8,372 nucleotides of DNA, from assembly GCA_900771035.1 (NCBI GenBank), contig CAAGML010000080.1, forward strand, positions 1-8,372. Direction: 5' to 3'. Every line of letters begins with the position of its first letter. Within the stretch, counting starts at the first letter, position 1. Shown here piece by piece: positions 1 to 7,942 of the stretch. A program made the translations under genes and the position numbers. The notes under the pieces are model-generated. The model worked only from the letters and a program-made list of their open reading frames with translations. It searched no databases and had not been told where the DNA came from. Source of the DNA: Bacteroidales bacterium. Its GTDB lineage: Bacteria; Bacteroidota; Bacteroidia; Bacteroidales; Paludibacteraceae.

Positions 1-42
1 AAAAACACTCAAAATGAATTTATAGAACTCACCATAAAAGAG

Positions 43-1704
43 ATGCTCAGAAGATTATATATCACAGACTACGCTTTGATTGAGAGATTGGACATTGAGT
101 TCGGCGAAGGGTTCAATGTGATGACCGGCGAGACAGGTGCGGGAAAATCCATAATAATGGGTGCCTTGTCGCTTGTGATGGGGGGCAGGGGAGATTCGTC
201 AGCTGTCCGCGAAGGGGCACGCAAATGCGTGGTGGAGGCAGAATTCGGCATCGATGGTCTTACTGACGGGTTGAGCAAACTTACAGAGGAATATGACGTG
301 GAAGAGCAGATAATTCTGCGACGCGAGATGACGGCTCAGGGAAAAAGCAGAGCCTTTGTCAACGACACTCCGGTGAGTCTGCAAGTTATGAAGAGTATAG
401 CCTCGGCTATTATAGATATACATTCGCAACATCAGAACCTGCTGATTGAAAGGAAAGAGTTCCAGTTGAACATTATAGACACAGTTGCGGAAAATGATAA
501 AGAACTGGCAGATTATCAATCGGTTTATAAACAATATACAGATGTAAGCAAAAGGCTTGCGGAGTTAAGGAAGGAGATAGAGGAGAGCGAAAGAGAACGT
601 GAGTATGATGAATTTCAATACAAGCAACTCGCAGAGGCTAAAATCGAGGAGGGAGAACAGGAGAGACTGGAGGAAGAGCAGAGCAGAATGGAGCATGCCG
701 AAGAGATAAAAGGGGAATTGTGTGCCGTGAGTTCCGCAATGGAAGAAGAGAGGGCAGGAGTTTTGGCTCAACTGAAAGAATGCGTGCAAAGACTGAGAAA
801 AGCTGGAAAATATATGACAGAGTTCGGTGATATGGCTGAGGCGGTGAATGACAGATATATTGATTTGAGAGAAATGGCAAGTGATATTGAGAGACAGATG
901 AACGACATTGTGACAGATGAGGCGAGAAGAGTGCAAATCGAGGAACGGCTGAACGAGATATATAAACTTGAGCAGAAGCACAGGGTGCAGAAATGCGAGG
1001 AACTCATAGCCATACAGAAGGAATTGGAGCAAAAACTCACAAAAATAGAACAGAGAGGCGACGAGGTGGCGAGACTGACGACAGAGCATACGTTATGTGA
1101 GAAAGAGATGAGGAAAAAAGCCGCCGTACTGAGCGATAGGAGACGGAGTGTCCTGAGAATTATTGAGAAGACGATGGTGGAAAAACTTGTCTATCTCGGC
1201 ATAGCCAATGCAAAGGTGGAGGTGGTTGTTAACGAGACTGAGTGCGGTGCGAATGGTGCGGATGATGTTGAGATACGATTTTCTGCCAACAAAAACGCCA
1301 CACCGCAGAGCATAGGAAAAATAGCATCAGGAGGTGAGATGGCAAGGGTCATGCTTACATTGAAGGCACTTATGGCGGAGAAACGTGGTTTACAGACCAT
1401 AATATTTGACGAGATAGATACCGGTGTGTCAGGCGAGATGGCAGGAAGAATGGGTGAGGTGATGCAGCAGGTGGCTGAAAGGTCGCAGGTGATTGCCATA
1501 ACGCATTTGCCACAGATAGCGGCTAAAGGGGTGACACATTACAAAGTGTATAAAGAAGACCAGAAAGAAACGACAGTGACTAATATACTCAGGTTGGGCG
1601 TGGCTGAACGTGAGCGTGAGATAGCGGAGATGCTTTCAGGTAAAAATCCTTCGGAAACAGCAATTATGGCAGCAAGAGAACTGATAAATGGAAAGAGAGG
1701 ATAA
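43..1704 (+). CDS. recN: DNA repair ATPase RecN
   Basis: RecN is a cytoplasmic SMC-like ATPase that acts early in RecA-dependent repair of double-strand breaks, holding DNA ends or sister chromosomes together. The 553-residue length is normal for the family. Visible motifs are Walker A GETGAGKS at residues 29-36, an ABC signature SGGE at 429-432, Walker B IIFDEIDTG at 453-461 and an H-loop histidine at 488 (AITHLPQ). Residues of about 150-375 are rich in E, K, R, L and Q and form the long coiled-coil arm between the two ATPase halves. The start MLRRLYITDYALIERLDIEF is the usual RecN beginning. The frame stays open to the window edge, but the upstream residues do not resemble RecN, so ATG 43 is preferred. 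It opens a four-gene run and overlaps dprA by 17 bp. No promoter is visible in the 42 bases upstream. Confidence 0.96.
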   Translation: MLRRLYITDYALIERLDIEFGEGFNVMTGETGAGKSIIMGALSLVMGGRGDSSAVREGARKCVVEAEFGIDGLTDGLSKLTEEYDVEEQIILRREMTAQGKSRAFVNDTPVSLQVMKSIASAIIDIHSQHQNLLIERKEFQLNIIDTVAENDKELADYQSVYKQYTDVSKRLAELRKEIEESEREREYDEFQYKQLAEAKIEEGEQERLEEEQSRMEHAEEIKGELCAVSSAMEEERAGVLAQLKECVQRLRKAGKYMTEFGDMAEAVNDRYIDLREMASDIERQMNDIVTDEARRVQIEERLNEIYKLEQKHRVQKCEELIAIQKELEQKLTKIEQRGDEVARLTTEHTLCEKEMRKKAAVLSDRRRSVLRIIEKTMVEKLVYLGIANAKVEVVVNETECGANGADDVEIRFSANKNATPQSIGKIASGGEMARVMLTLKALMAEKRGLQTIIFDEIDTGVSGEMAGRMGEVMQQVAERSQVIAITHLPQIAAKGVTHYKVYKEDQKETTVTNILRLGVAEREREIAEMLSGKNPSETAIMAARELINGKRG

Positions 1705-2821
1705 AATATTGAATGCCATAGCCTTGACCAAGGTCGAAGGATTGGGGGTGCAGAGAATCAAGGTGTTAATAGACCATTTCGGAAGTGCGGATGAGTTGTG
1801 GGCTGTGCCTTTGAACGAAATCAGCAAGATTGGAGGACAGGTTGGAGAAATGCTCAGCGACCAGACTGTAAGGTCCTCAGTTTTCAAAAGGGCTGAACAG
1901 GAGATGCTTTTTGCTGAGAAACACGGCATAACAATCCATCTGTATGGCGAGGGTGGGTATCCTGTCAAAATGATGGAATGCCCTGATGCTCCGATAGTGC
2001 TGTATCAGTTGGGGAATATGTCACTCAACAACCGTCGTATGGTGTCAATGGTGGGGACAAGACGTGCGACACAGTACGGCAGAAATATGGCAAGACACAT
2101 AGTTCAACAGTTGGCTGCTTATGACAAAGATATAGTGATAGTCAGTGGATTGGCGTATGGAATTGACATAGAGTCTCACAAAGCGGCGTTGGACTGTGGA
2201 TTGGATACCGTGGCTGTATTGGCTCATGGTCTTGACAGGATTTATCCTGCTGCGCATCGGAAATACGCTGCCGAGATTGCGGAGGGTAGGGGAGCGCTTG
2301 TGACTGAGTTTACAAGTTTGACTGAACCTGTTGGGTTCAACTTTCTACAGAGGAACAGGATAGTTGCCGGAATGTGTGATGCGACGATTGTCGTTGAGTC
2401 GGGAGTGCAGGGAGGTTCGATGTCAACAGCCAGAATAACAGGTGAATATAACAGGGAATTGTTCTCCGTTCCTGGAAGATTGGACGACAAAAACTCTGCG
2501 GGGTGCAACAAACTTATTTCCGACAGAAAGGCGGAGATTTTCCTTTCGGTGGAGGATTTTATGGACAAAATGGCGTGGCAGAGGGCTAAAGAACAGGAAT
2601 TGCCGTTGGGGACAGATGACGTGAAATTGACAGGATTACAGGAGAAAATCTATAATATGTTGAAAAACAGAGGGCAGATGCAGATAAACGAGATTGCAAG
2701 CGAGATTGACGAGCCAATGGGCGAGGTTAATGCCGCATTGGCTGAGATGGTGTTTGACGATGTCATTGAGCAGATGGCAGGGGATGTTTATGACCTGACC
2801 ACAAAGAGTAAATTGATGTAA
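1688..2821 (+). CDS. dprA: DNA-processing protein DprA (Smf)
   Basis: DprA binds incoming single-stranded DNA and loads RecA on it during natural transformation; it is also widespread in bacteria not known to be competent. The 377 residues show an N-terminal helical (SAM/HhH-like) part at about 1-75, a Rossmann-like DprA/Smf domain at about 80-290 and a C-terminal winged-helix domain at about 312-372. Family motifs are VGTR at 122-125, SGLAYGID at 153-160, LAHGLDRIYP just after, RNRIVAG at 222-228, the GGSMSTA loop, SVPGR at 260-264 and GCNKLI. The start overlaps the end of recN by 17 bp. The N-terminus (MEREDKILNAIALTKVEGLG) matches the expected family beginning, so this start is preferred. 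The overlap suggests translational coupling. The gene is intact. The LAHGLD and NFLQRNRIVAGMCDA wording is the Bacteroidetes variant. Confidence 0.95.
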   Translation: MEREDKILNAIALTKVEGLGVQRIKVLIDHFGSADELWAVPLNEISKIGGQVGEMLSDQTVRSSVFKRAEQEMLFAEKHGITIHLYGEGGYPVKMMECPDAPIVLYQLGNMSLNNRRMVSMVGTRRATQYGRNMARHIVQQLAAYDKDIVIVSGLAYGIDIESHKAALDCGLDTVAVLAHGLDRIYPAAHRKYAAEIAEGRGALVTEFTSLTEPVGFNFLQRNRIVAGMCDATIVVESGVQGGSMSTARITGEYNRELFSVPGRLDDKNSAGCNKLISDRKAEIFLSVEDFMDKMAWQRAKEQELPLGTDDVKLTGLQEKIYNMLKNRGQMQINEIASEIDEPMGEVNAALAEMVFDDVIEQMAGDVYDLTTKSKLM

Positions 2822-2822
2822 G

Positions 2823-4730
2823 ATGTTTTCAGTAAACGGAATGACGGTTGACTTCACAGGAACTCCTCTTTTTGAGGAGATTTCGTTTCAGGTCAACGAC
2901 AAAGAGAAAATAGCACTGGTGGGTAAGAACGGTGCAGGTAAATCGACAATGTTGAAAATATTCGCCGGTTTACAACAACCCACCCATGGCAGTGTGTCCA
3001 TGCCTAAAGGTGTGAAAGTGGGGTATCTGCCTCAGCACTTGTTGATTAAGGACGACAAAACGGTCATGGACGAGGTGAAGACGGCATTCGAGGGCGTTTT
3101 TGCCAAACAGAAGGAGATTGATGCCACCGTGGCAGAGTTAGGCAAACGCGAAGACTATGAGAGTGAGGGTTATACGGCTTTGATTGAGAGGCTTGACCAC
3201 CTGAACAGCGAGTTGGGCATGATGGGTGGCGAAAGCATGATGGGGGATATTGAGAAAACGCTGCTCGGTTTGGGTTTTGAGAGAACGGATTTTGAGCGTA
3301 AGACAATGGAGTTCAGCGGCGGATGGAGAATGAGGATTGAATTGGCTAAGATACTTCTTTCCAGACCCGACATACTGTTATTAGACGAGCCGACAAACCA
3401 TCTGGACATTGAATCGATACAATGGTTAGAGGATTTCCTGAAAACTTCGCCAAGTGCCTTGTTGTTGGTCAGTCACGACAGGACATTTCTGGACGCAGTG
3501 ACCAGCAGGACGATAGAGATTTCATTGGGGCAGATATATGACTACAAAGCCAACTATTCAAAATATGTCGAGCTGAGAAAAGAGCGTAGGGAACAGCAGA
3601 TAAGGGCATATGAGAACCAGCAGAAAATGATTGCCGACACTGAGGATTTCATTGAGAGATTCAGATACAAAGCCACAAAGGCTGTACAGGTGCAGAGCAG
3701 GATAAAACAGTTGGCCAAGTTGGAGAGAATTGAGGTTGACCTTGAGGACAATTCGCAACTGAGGTTGAAATTCCCGCCTGCGCCACACTCTGGCGTCATG
3801 CCGGTAGAGATTGAAGGGTTGACCAAAGCGTATGGTGAGCATGTCGTGTTGTCTAAGGTCGATTTGCAGATAAAACGTGGAGAAAAAGTTGCTTTTGTCG
3901 GCAAGAACGGCGAAGGCAAATCCACGCTCGTCAAATGTATTATGGGTGAGATTCCTTTTGAGGGACATTTGAGAATAGGTCATGGGGTAAAGATTGGCTA
4001 TTTCGCTCAGAATCAGGCATCGTTGCTTGACGAAAACTATACAGTATTTGACACCATTGACCGGGTTGCCGTGGGAGATATAAGGACAAGGATTAAAGAC
4101 ATACTTGGCGCTTTCATGTTCGGAGGGGAAGCTTCTGAGAAAAGGGTAGGTGTGCTTTCAGGTGGAGAACGCAGCAGGCTTGCGATGATTAAACTGTTGC
4201 TTGAACCTGTCAATCTGCTGATACTCGACGAGCCTACCAACCACTTGGACATGAGGTCTAAAGATGTGCTTAAAGAGGCCATTCAGGCGTTTGACGGGAC
4301 TGTCATTGTGGTGAGTCATGACCGTGATTTCATGGATGGGCTTGTTGAGAAAGTCTATGAGTTCGGCGGAATGAAAATCAGACAGCACATAGGAGGAATA
4401 AAAGAGTTCTTAGAGGAGAAGAGAATGGAGAGCCTGGCTGAGTTGGAGAAAAAGACCGTTATGGCTGATGTTAAACCTGCCGATGATGTGAATGCCAGCG
4501 ACGGAAGGGCTGAATATGAGAAAAGAAAGGAAGAGGCACGTGCGGCGAGGAAAAAAGAGAAAGATATTGCCGCAGTCGAACAAAAGATTGCCGCCATAGA
4601 GAGTGAGCTGAAACTGTTGGAGGATAGGTTTGCCACAGGCGAGAGTGATGCCGCTTTGGTGCAGGAATACAACAGGAAGAAGAAAGAGTTGGACGAGCGG
4701 ATGTATGAGTGGGAAATACTTGCAGAATGA
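2823..4730 (+). CDS. ABC-F family ATPase (ribosome-associated)
   Basis: This is a duplicated ATP-binding cassette protein without membrane segments, the hallmark of the ABC-F family. Members bind the ribosomal E site and affect translation, relieve stalling or protect against antibiotics; no transport is expected. Cassette 1 has Walker A GKNGAGKST at 34-42, signature FSGGW at 164-168 and Walker B LLLDEPTNHLD at 185-195. The charged linker of about 235-315 contains RREQQIRAYENQQK and RFRYKATKAVQVQSRIKQL and corresponds to the P-site tRNA-interaction motif. Cassette 2 has GKNGEGKS at 360-367, LSGGERSR at 445-452 and LLILDEPTNHLD at 465-476. Residues of about 560-635 form a basic/acidic coiled-coil tail like that of Uup or YheS. 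The sequence is the conserved housekeeping Bacteroidetes type; nothing shows that it is an antibiotic-resistance member. It begins 1 bp after the dprA stop. Confidence 0.95.
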   Translation: MFSVNGMTVDFTGTPLFEEISFQVNDKEKIALVGKNGAGKSTMLKIFAGLQQPTHGSVSMPKGVKVGYLPQHLLIKDDKTVMDEVKTAFEGVFAKQKEIDATVAELGKREDYESEGYTALIERLDHLNSELGMMGGESMMGDIEKTLLGLGFERTDFERKTMEFSGGWRMRIELAKILLSRPDILLLDEPTNHLDIESIQWLEDFLKTSPSALLLVSHDRTFLDAVTSRTIEISLGQIYDYKANYSKYVELRKERREQQIRAYENQQKMIADTEDFIERFRYKATKAVQVQSRIKQLAKLERIEVDLEDNSQLRLKFPPAPHSGVMPVEIEGLTKAYGEHVVLSKVDLQIKRGEKVAFVGKNGEGKSTLVKCIMGEIPFEGHLRIGHGVKIGYFAQNQASLLDENYTVFDTIDRVAVGDIRTRIKDILGAFMFGGEASEKRVGVLSGGERSRLAMIKLLLEPVNLLILDEPTNHLDMRSKDVLKEAIQAFDGTVIVVSHDRDFMDGLVEKVYEFGGMKIRQHIGGIKEFLEEKRMESLAELEKKTVMADVKPADDVNASDGRAEYEKRKEEARAARKKEKDIAAVEQKIAAIESELKLLEDRFATGESDAALVQEYNRKKKELDERMYEWEILAE

Positions 4731-6049
4731 AAGTTATGGAACTTGACAGAGACTTCATACGACTGATGAGGGAGACCCTCGGCGACAATATAGACGATAT
4801 GGTTGAGGCCATTGCGCAGGAGCCTGTTGTCAGTGTACGTGTCAATTCCAGGAAAATGGTTGATATTGAGGGAGAGGCAGTGCCATGGTGCGAATGGGGA
4901 AAATATCTGAGCGAAAGACCACGGTTCACGGACGATCCGAGATTGCATGGGGGGTGTTACTATGTACAGGAGGCGTCGTCCATGTTCCTGTGGAGGGTAC
5001 TGAGGGATTTTGTCAGGCATGACGCTAAGGTGTTGGATGCTTGCGCGGCACCTGGGGGGAAATCTACACTGATAGCCGAATGGCTTGACGGTGACGGACT
5101 TTTGGTCAGCAATGAGTTTGTGGCTAAACGGGCAAACATACTTGTCGAGAATATGACGAAATGGGGATTTCCAAATGTCATTGTCACCAACAACGCTTTA
5201 TCGCAATACGAAAGACTCGGGGGGATTTTTGACTGCGTCGTGGTCGATGCCCCGTGCTCAGGCGAGGGAATGTTCCGAAAAGATGCTCAGGCGGTGAAAG
5301 AGTGGTCGTTGGAGAATGTTGAAAGGTGTGCGCTCAGACAGAGGGAGATTATGGAATCTGTGTGGAAAACCCTGAAAGAGGGTGGGGTAATGGTCTATAG
5401 CACATGCACTTTCAATCATTTTGAGGACGAGGATAACGTACGTTGGATAACAGAAGAACTGGGAGGCGAGGTGTGCGATGTTGACATCGATGAGAAGTGG
5501 GGCGTTGAGCGTGCGCATAGTGGAGGCTATCATTTCTATCCACACAAGGTCAGGGGTGAGGGGCTTTTCATGGCTGTCATAAGGAAAAACGAGGCAAACG
5601 GAAACTTTTCCTGCGGAGGAAAAGGTGGATTGACTCTCGTTAAGGATAGGGCAGAATGGCTTGCTGAAAGCGATGGTTATCAATTGTATGAGAACAAAGG
5701 TGTACGGTGGGCCATTTCGTTGAGACATCTCGATGTGCTGCAGTCCATGCTCAAGGCAAAATTGAATGTTTTCGCAGGAGGTATCCAGTATGCTGAGTTG
5801 AAAGGCAGGGATTGGGTTCCCGCGGCAGGGTTGGCTTTGAGCAGCGAAATTGATGAAAGAAAATTTGCATCAGTCGAGGTTGACAGAGACACAGCATTGC
5901 GTTTCCTGCGCTGTGAGGCAATAGTTCTGGAAGGTGCTCCGAAGGGTATTCTGCTTGTGAAATATGATGGACATGCCTTGGGGTGGGTGAAAAACGTGGG
6001 AAACAGATGTAACAACATGTATCCTCAATATTGGAGAATACGGAATTGA
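4727..6049 (+). CDS. rsmF: RsmF-type rRNA cytosine-C5 methyltransferase
   Basis: This is an S-adenosylmethionine-dependent RNA m5C methyltransferase of the NOL1/NOP2/Sun family; by family it probably modifies a cytosine in 16S rRNA, though the exact base is inferred. I chose ATG 4727 (440 residues), which forms an ATGA overlap with the ABC-F stop. A frame-open ATG at 4709 would add six residues lying inside the upstream gene, and ATG 4736 (MELDRDFI) is also possible. With this start the SAM-binding motif DACAAPGGKS is at 104-113, motif IV DAPCSGEGM at 174-182 with product-release Cys177, and YSTCTF with catalytic Cys227 at 224-229. The C-terminal third carries the RsmF-like domain and ends in a PUA-like segment (GHALGWVKNVGNRCNNMYPQ). 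Length and cysteines look normal. It is the last gene of the operon. Confidence 0.92.
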   Translation: MKVMELDRDFIRLMRETLGDNIDDMVEAIAQEPVVSVRVNSRKMVDIEGEAVPWCEWGKYLSERPRFTDDPRLHGGCYYVQEASSMFLWRVLRDFVRHDAKVLDACAAPGGKSTLIAEWLDGDGLLVSNEFVAKRANILVENMTKWGFPNVIVTNNALSQYERLGGIFDCVVVDAPCSGEGMFRKDAQAVKEWSLENVERCALRQREIMESVWKTLKEGGVMVYSTCTFNHFEDEDNVRWITEELGGEVCDVDIDEKWGVERAHSGGYHFYPHKVRGEGLFMAVIRKNEANGNFSCGGKGGLTLVKDRAEWLAESDGYQLYENKGVRWAISLRHLDVLQSMLKAKLNVFAGGIQYAELKGRDWVPAAGLALSSEIDERKFASVEVDRDTALRFLRCEAIVLEGAPKGILLVKYDGHALGWVKNVGNRCNNMYPQYWRIRN

Positions 6050-6223
6050 TTTTGCACGGTCTTTTTATCTTTTCACGACGATTGATAGAGAATTTCATAA
6101 TCCAAACAGTGAGAAAAAGTGTGTTTTGAGAGGGAAAAACTTATAATTATATGGCATTTTTGAGAGCTATATAATGTGATTATCAATGCGTTGAAAATAA
6201 ATAGAAAAAAAATAGGCGAAATG
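6050..6223. other. AT-rich intergenic spacer after the operon
   Basis: No credible gene lies between the methyltransferase stop and the tRNA promoter. A T-rich stretch follows the stop at 6060-6076, but no stable hairpin precedes it, so no clear intrinsic terminator for the operon can be assigned. One imperfect hairpin is visible: 6146-6155 pairs with 6166-6175 (10 bp, one G-U, 10-base loop). It is AT-rich and lacks a following T run. Confidence 0.5.
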
Positions 6224-6255
6224 TTTGGTGGAGAACGAAAAAAGTCGTACCTTTG
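6224..6255 (+). promoter_or_regulatory. Bacteroidetes-type promoter of tRNA-Phe
   Basis: TTTG at 6224-6227 and TACCTTTG at 6248-6255 are separated by 20 bases. This is the known Bacteroidetes primary sigma consensus (-33 TTTG, 19-21 bases, -7 TAnnTTTG). Transcription should begin a few bases downstream, about 10 bases before the tRNA. Confidence 0.85.
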
Positions 6256-6270
6256 CAACCGCAAAAGAGA

Positions 6271-6343
6271 GGTGCCATAGCTCAGTTGGTAGAGCAAAGG
6301 ACTGAAAATCCTTGTGTCCCCGGTTCGATTCCTGGTGGCACCA
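6271..6343 (+). tRNA. tRNA-Phe (anticodon GAA)
   Basis: The 73-base gene folds as a standard cloverleaf. The acceptor GGTGCCA (6271-6277) pairs fully with TGGCACC (6336-6342), and the discriminator is A at 6343. The D arm is GCTCAGTTGGTAGAGC. The anticodon stem AAGGA/TCCTT encloses the loop CTGAAAA, giving anticodon GAA at 6304-6306. The T loop is TTCGATT at 6324-6330. The 3' CCA is not encoded, so it must be added by tRNA nucleotidyltransferase. The T stem (6319-6323 with 6331-6335) has one non-pairing position in the middle, C6321 opposite T6333. The gene has its own promoter and terminator. Confidence 0.97.
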
Positions 6344-6349
6344 CTTCTC

Positions 6350-6388
6350 AAGAAAGACTCCTGACGAATATCGGGAGTCTTTCTTTTG
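6350..6388 (+). terminator. Intrinsic terminator after tRNA-Phe
   Basis: A perfect 12-bp stem (6350-6361 with 6374-6385) extends inward by a G-U and two further pairs around a 6-base loop. It ends in TTTCTTTT on the + strand, so it should stop transcription from the tRNA. On the other strand it could also block leftward transcripts from the ATPase gene, though its T run there is weaker. Confidence 0.85.
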
Positions 6389-6493
6389 CTCTATAACGAT
6401 GTTACCCAGGACTTACGTCCTGGGCTGATTTATGTCATGCCTACAGCGCTTGGAGTTTGCATACAGAGTCATCCACACGAAACGTTATAGAGC
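6388..6493. repeat. Structured palindromic element between tRNA terminator and ATPase gene
   Basis: An outer perfect 11-bp inverted repeat (GCTCTATAACG 6388-6398, CGTTATAGAGC 6483-6493) encloses two further stems. One is a perfect 8-bp hairpin, CCCAGGAC-TTAC-GTCCTGGG at 6405-6424. The other is a 7-bp stem with one bulge, 6433-6440 with 6459-6465. The whole could fold as a branched RNA or DNA structure. The hairpin lacks a T run on either strand, so it is not a typical terminator. The outer left arm overlaps the T run of the tRNA terminator. It may be a copy of a dispersed palindromic repeat, but that is inference. Confidence 0.5.
6444..6461 (+). repeat. Left copy of 18-bp inverted repeat flanking the ATPase gene
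   Basis: CAGCGCTTGGAGTTTGCA is the exact reverse complement of 8136-8153. The two copies point inward around the ATPase gene. No direct duplication of the bases just outside the two copies is visible. Confidence 0.85.
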
Positions 6494-6499
6494 CAAGAT

Positions 6500-6530
6500 T
6501 TTGCCGTGTCAGAAAATGTTCGTACCTTTA
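6500..6530 (+). promoter_or_regulatory. Possible rightward promoter antisense to the ATPase gene
   Basis: TTTG at 6500-6503 and TACCTTTA at 6523-6530 are separated by 19 bases. This matches the Bacteroidetes promoter pattern except for A in place of the final G. It would drive a transcript antisense to the ATPase 3' end. Confidence 0.3.
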
Positions 6531-7882
6531 CAGCCTAAAAATGGCACCATATATGCAGGAATCATTGTGGTTTGTCCGTCATGTCTTAGGTCTTTAGTGT
6601 ATATCAGAAACCTTTCAGAAACCCAGTTTGAGTATTTTTTGCAGAACTCATCCAGCGATTTGTGATTTGCGTAACTTGATGACTTGACCTCAATCGGACA
6701 TAGCTTGTTGGCTTTCGACAGAAGAAAATCAATCTCATACTTATGTTTGCCGCTTTCTGTAGGCCATGTGTGGTAGAAAAGTTCATAACCGGAAACTTTC
6801 AACATCTGCGCCACCACGTTTTCATACACATATCCCAAGTCAGCACTGAGAGTGTCAGAAAGTAGTTTTTGATATATTATGTTGTCTGTCGTCGATTTGT
6901 CCCAGAATGCCAATGTCACGAATAACCCTGTGTCGCAGACAAACATTTTGTATGTGTCCTTGTTTGTATGCAGAGGTAGTCCAACAGATGGATTGTCAGC
7001 ATGATATGCCATCATTATTGTCATGCTGTCTTCCATGTCAGCCAAAAGTTCATCCATTTCTTTCTTGTCTGTTGTGCGGCCAAGTACTGATACAGTCTGA
7101 TAGCGTGAGGCATTCTTAGCGAGTTCCGATGGTATTGACTTGAACAGTAGTCCTGCTTTTCCTGTTCTGTCAATTTTGCGAAAATCGTCAACATACAGCT
7201 CGATGATGTCTCTCTTTACAGAGTCAACCATACTCAGATTGTTGGTGTCAAGATATGCGCAAACAGCTTGAGGCATACCACCGATAAGCATATACAATCT
7301 GAAATTACGAAGCAACTCTCTGTTAGTCTGGTCTCCTATGCTTTTCTTTGTGTCGAAGGATTTTTTCATGAGCGGAATTGTCACATTGTCACCCAAGGCC
7401 CACCTGAATTCCTCATAATCCATAGGATATAGAGTTATTCTGGTCTCTTCGCTTGGTATGGTGATGCCCTGTGTATTTCGTTTGATAGAAAGCAATGAGC
7501 CTGTCTCAATATAATCATACCTATGGTCTTGCACAAGGTATTTTATGGCTTGCCTGACTTTCGGAGCGTTCTGAATTTCATCAAAGATAATGACGGATTT
7601 GCGTTCTACGAGGTTGACATTATATATGAATTGCAACTTTAGGAAAAAATCATTCAGATCTGCAATGTTATCTACAGCCTCCCAGACAGCTTTTTTTGCA
7701 TTGGCGAAATCTACTTTTATGTATGATTCATACTCGTTTTTTGCGAATTCTTCAGCCAATGTGGATTTTCCAACACGTCTGGCACCCTTGATAAGCAACG
7801 CACTCTTGCCATTTTTTGCTGTTTTCCAATCTAACATTTTTTCGTAAAGCTTTCTCTTAAAGATTCTTACATTGTTATCCAT
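6509..7882 (-). CDS. AAA_14/DUF4143 family ATPase with PD-(D/E)XK-like C-terminus
   Basis: I recognise the family, but its cellular role is not established. The start is ATG at 7882 (457 residues, MDNNVRIFKRKLYEK); the frame also allows GTG at 7894, but ATG with a leader of about 24 bases after the predicted transcript start is better. The AAA_14 domain has Walker A GARRVGKST at 33-41, Walker B SVIIFDEIQ at 96-104 and a sensor-like YIETGSLL at 124-131. A DUF4143 region follows at about 190-370. Asp385 and Glu398-x-Lys400 (YEIDFLL, IEVKSS) fit a PD-(D/E)XK nuclease-like fold; activity is inferred. Relatives normally end near YMxPFL, whereas here eight residues GCKGTNIF follow and lie in the adjoining structured element. 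The gene converges on the tRNA, has its own promoter, and is flanked by inverted repeats. These genes are often multicopy in Bacteroidetes. Confidence 0.9.
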   Translation of the reverse strand: MDNNVRIFKRKLYEKMLDWKTAKNGKSALLIKGARRVGKSTLAEEFAKNEYESYIKVDFANAKKAVWEAVDNIADLNDFFLKLQFIYNVNLVERKSVIIFDEIQNAPKVRQAIKYLVQDHRYDYIETGSLLSIKRNTQGITIPSEETRITLYPMDYEEFRWALGDNVTIPLMKKSFDTKKSIGDQTNRELLRNFRLYMLIGGMPQAVCAYLDTNNLSMVDSVKRDIIELYVDDFRKIDRTGKAGLLFKSIPSELAKNASRYQTVSVLGRTTDKKEMDELLADMEDSMTIMMAYHADNPSVGLPLHTNKDTYKMFVCDTGLFVTLAFWDKSTTDNIIYQKLLSDTLSADLGYVYENVVAQMLKVSGYELFYHTWPTESGKHKYEIDFLLSKANKLCPIEVKSSSYANHKSLDEFCKKYSNWVSERFLIYTKDLRHDGQTTMIPAYMVPFLGCKGTNIF

Positions 7883-7911
7883 AATGCTTGTCACTTATTT
7901 GTTTTCGACTG

Positions 7912-7942
7912 CAAAGGTAGATATAATATCTGAAATCTCAAA
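7912..7942 (-). promoter_or_regulatory. Bacteroidetes-type promoter of the ATPase gene
   Basis: Read leftward, TTTG (7939-7942) and TACCTTTG (7912-7919) are separated by 19 bases, an exact match to the Bacteroidetes consensus. The transcript should start near 7905, leaving a short leader to ATG 7882. No Shine-Dalgarno sequence is apparent. Confidence 0.85.
7919..7931. promoter_or_regulatory. Operator-like palindrome in the promoter spacer
   Basis: AGATATAATATCT is a perfect 6-bp inverted repeat around one central base. It lies between the -33 and -7 elements of the ATPase promoter, a typical place for a repressor site. It is AT-rich, so chance remains possible. Confidence 0.35.

Noticed and set aside
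1..25. 3' end of an upstream gene
   Set aside because: Frame 2 reads KTLKMNL then TAG at 23-25, and frame 3 stops at 15-17. Either could be the tail of a preceding operon gene, but seven residues are too few to decide or identify it.
565..1089. Long leftward open frame within recN
   Set aside because: It is the complement of the coiled-coil coding region, with biased low-complexity composition; recN itself is intact and well supported.
6051..6058. TTTGCACG after the rsmF-like stop, matching the complement of the 68-bp unit (CGTGCAAA)
   Set aside because: Only eight bases match, which is expected by chance in a window of this size; the rest of the unit is not present.
6073..6351. Leftward 92-codon open frame over the tRNA
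   Set aside because: Its beginning is the antisense translation of tRNA-Phe (GATRNRTGDTRIF...), a well-known false-gene pattern; the rest is AT-rich spacer.
6432..6665. Rightward 77-codon open frame over the ATPase 3' end
   Set aside because: It is antisense to the conserved C-terminus of the ATPase and runs through the structured element; nothing supports it as a protein.
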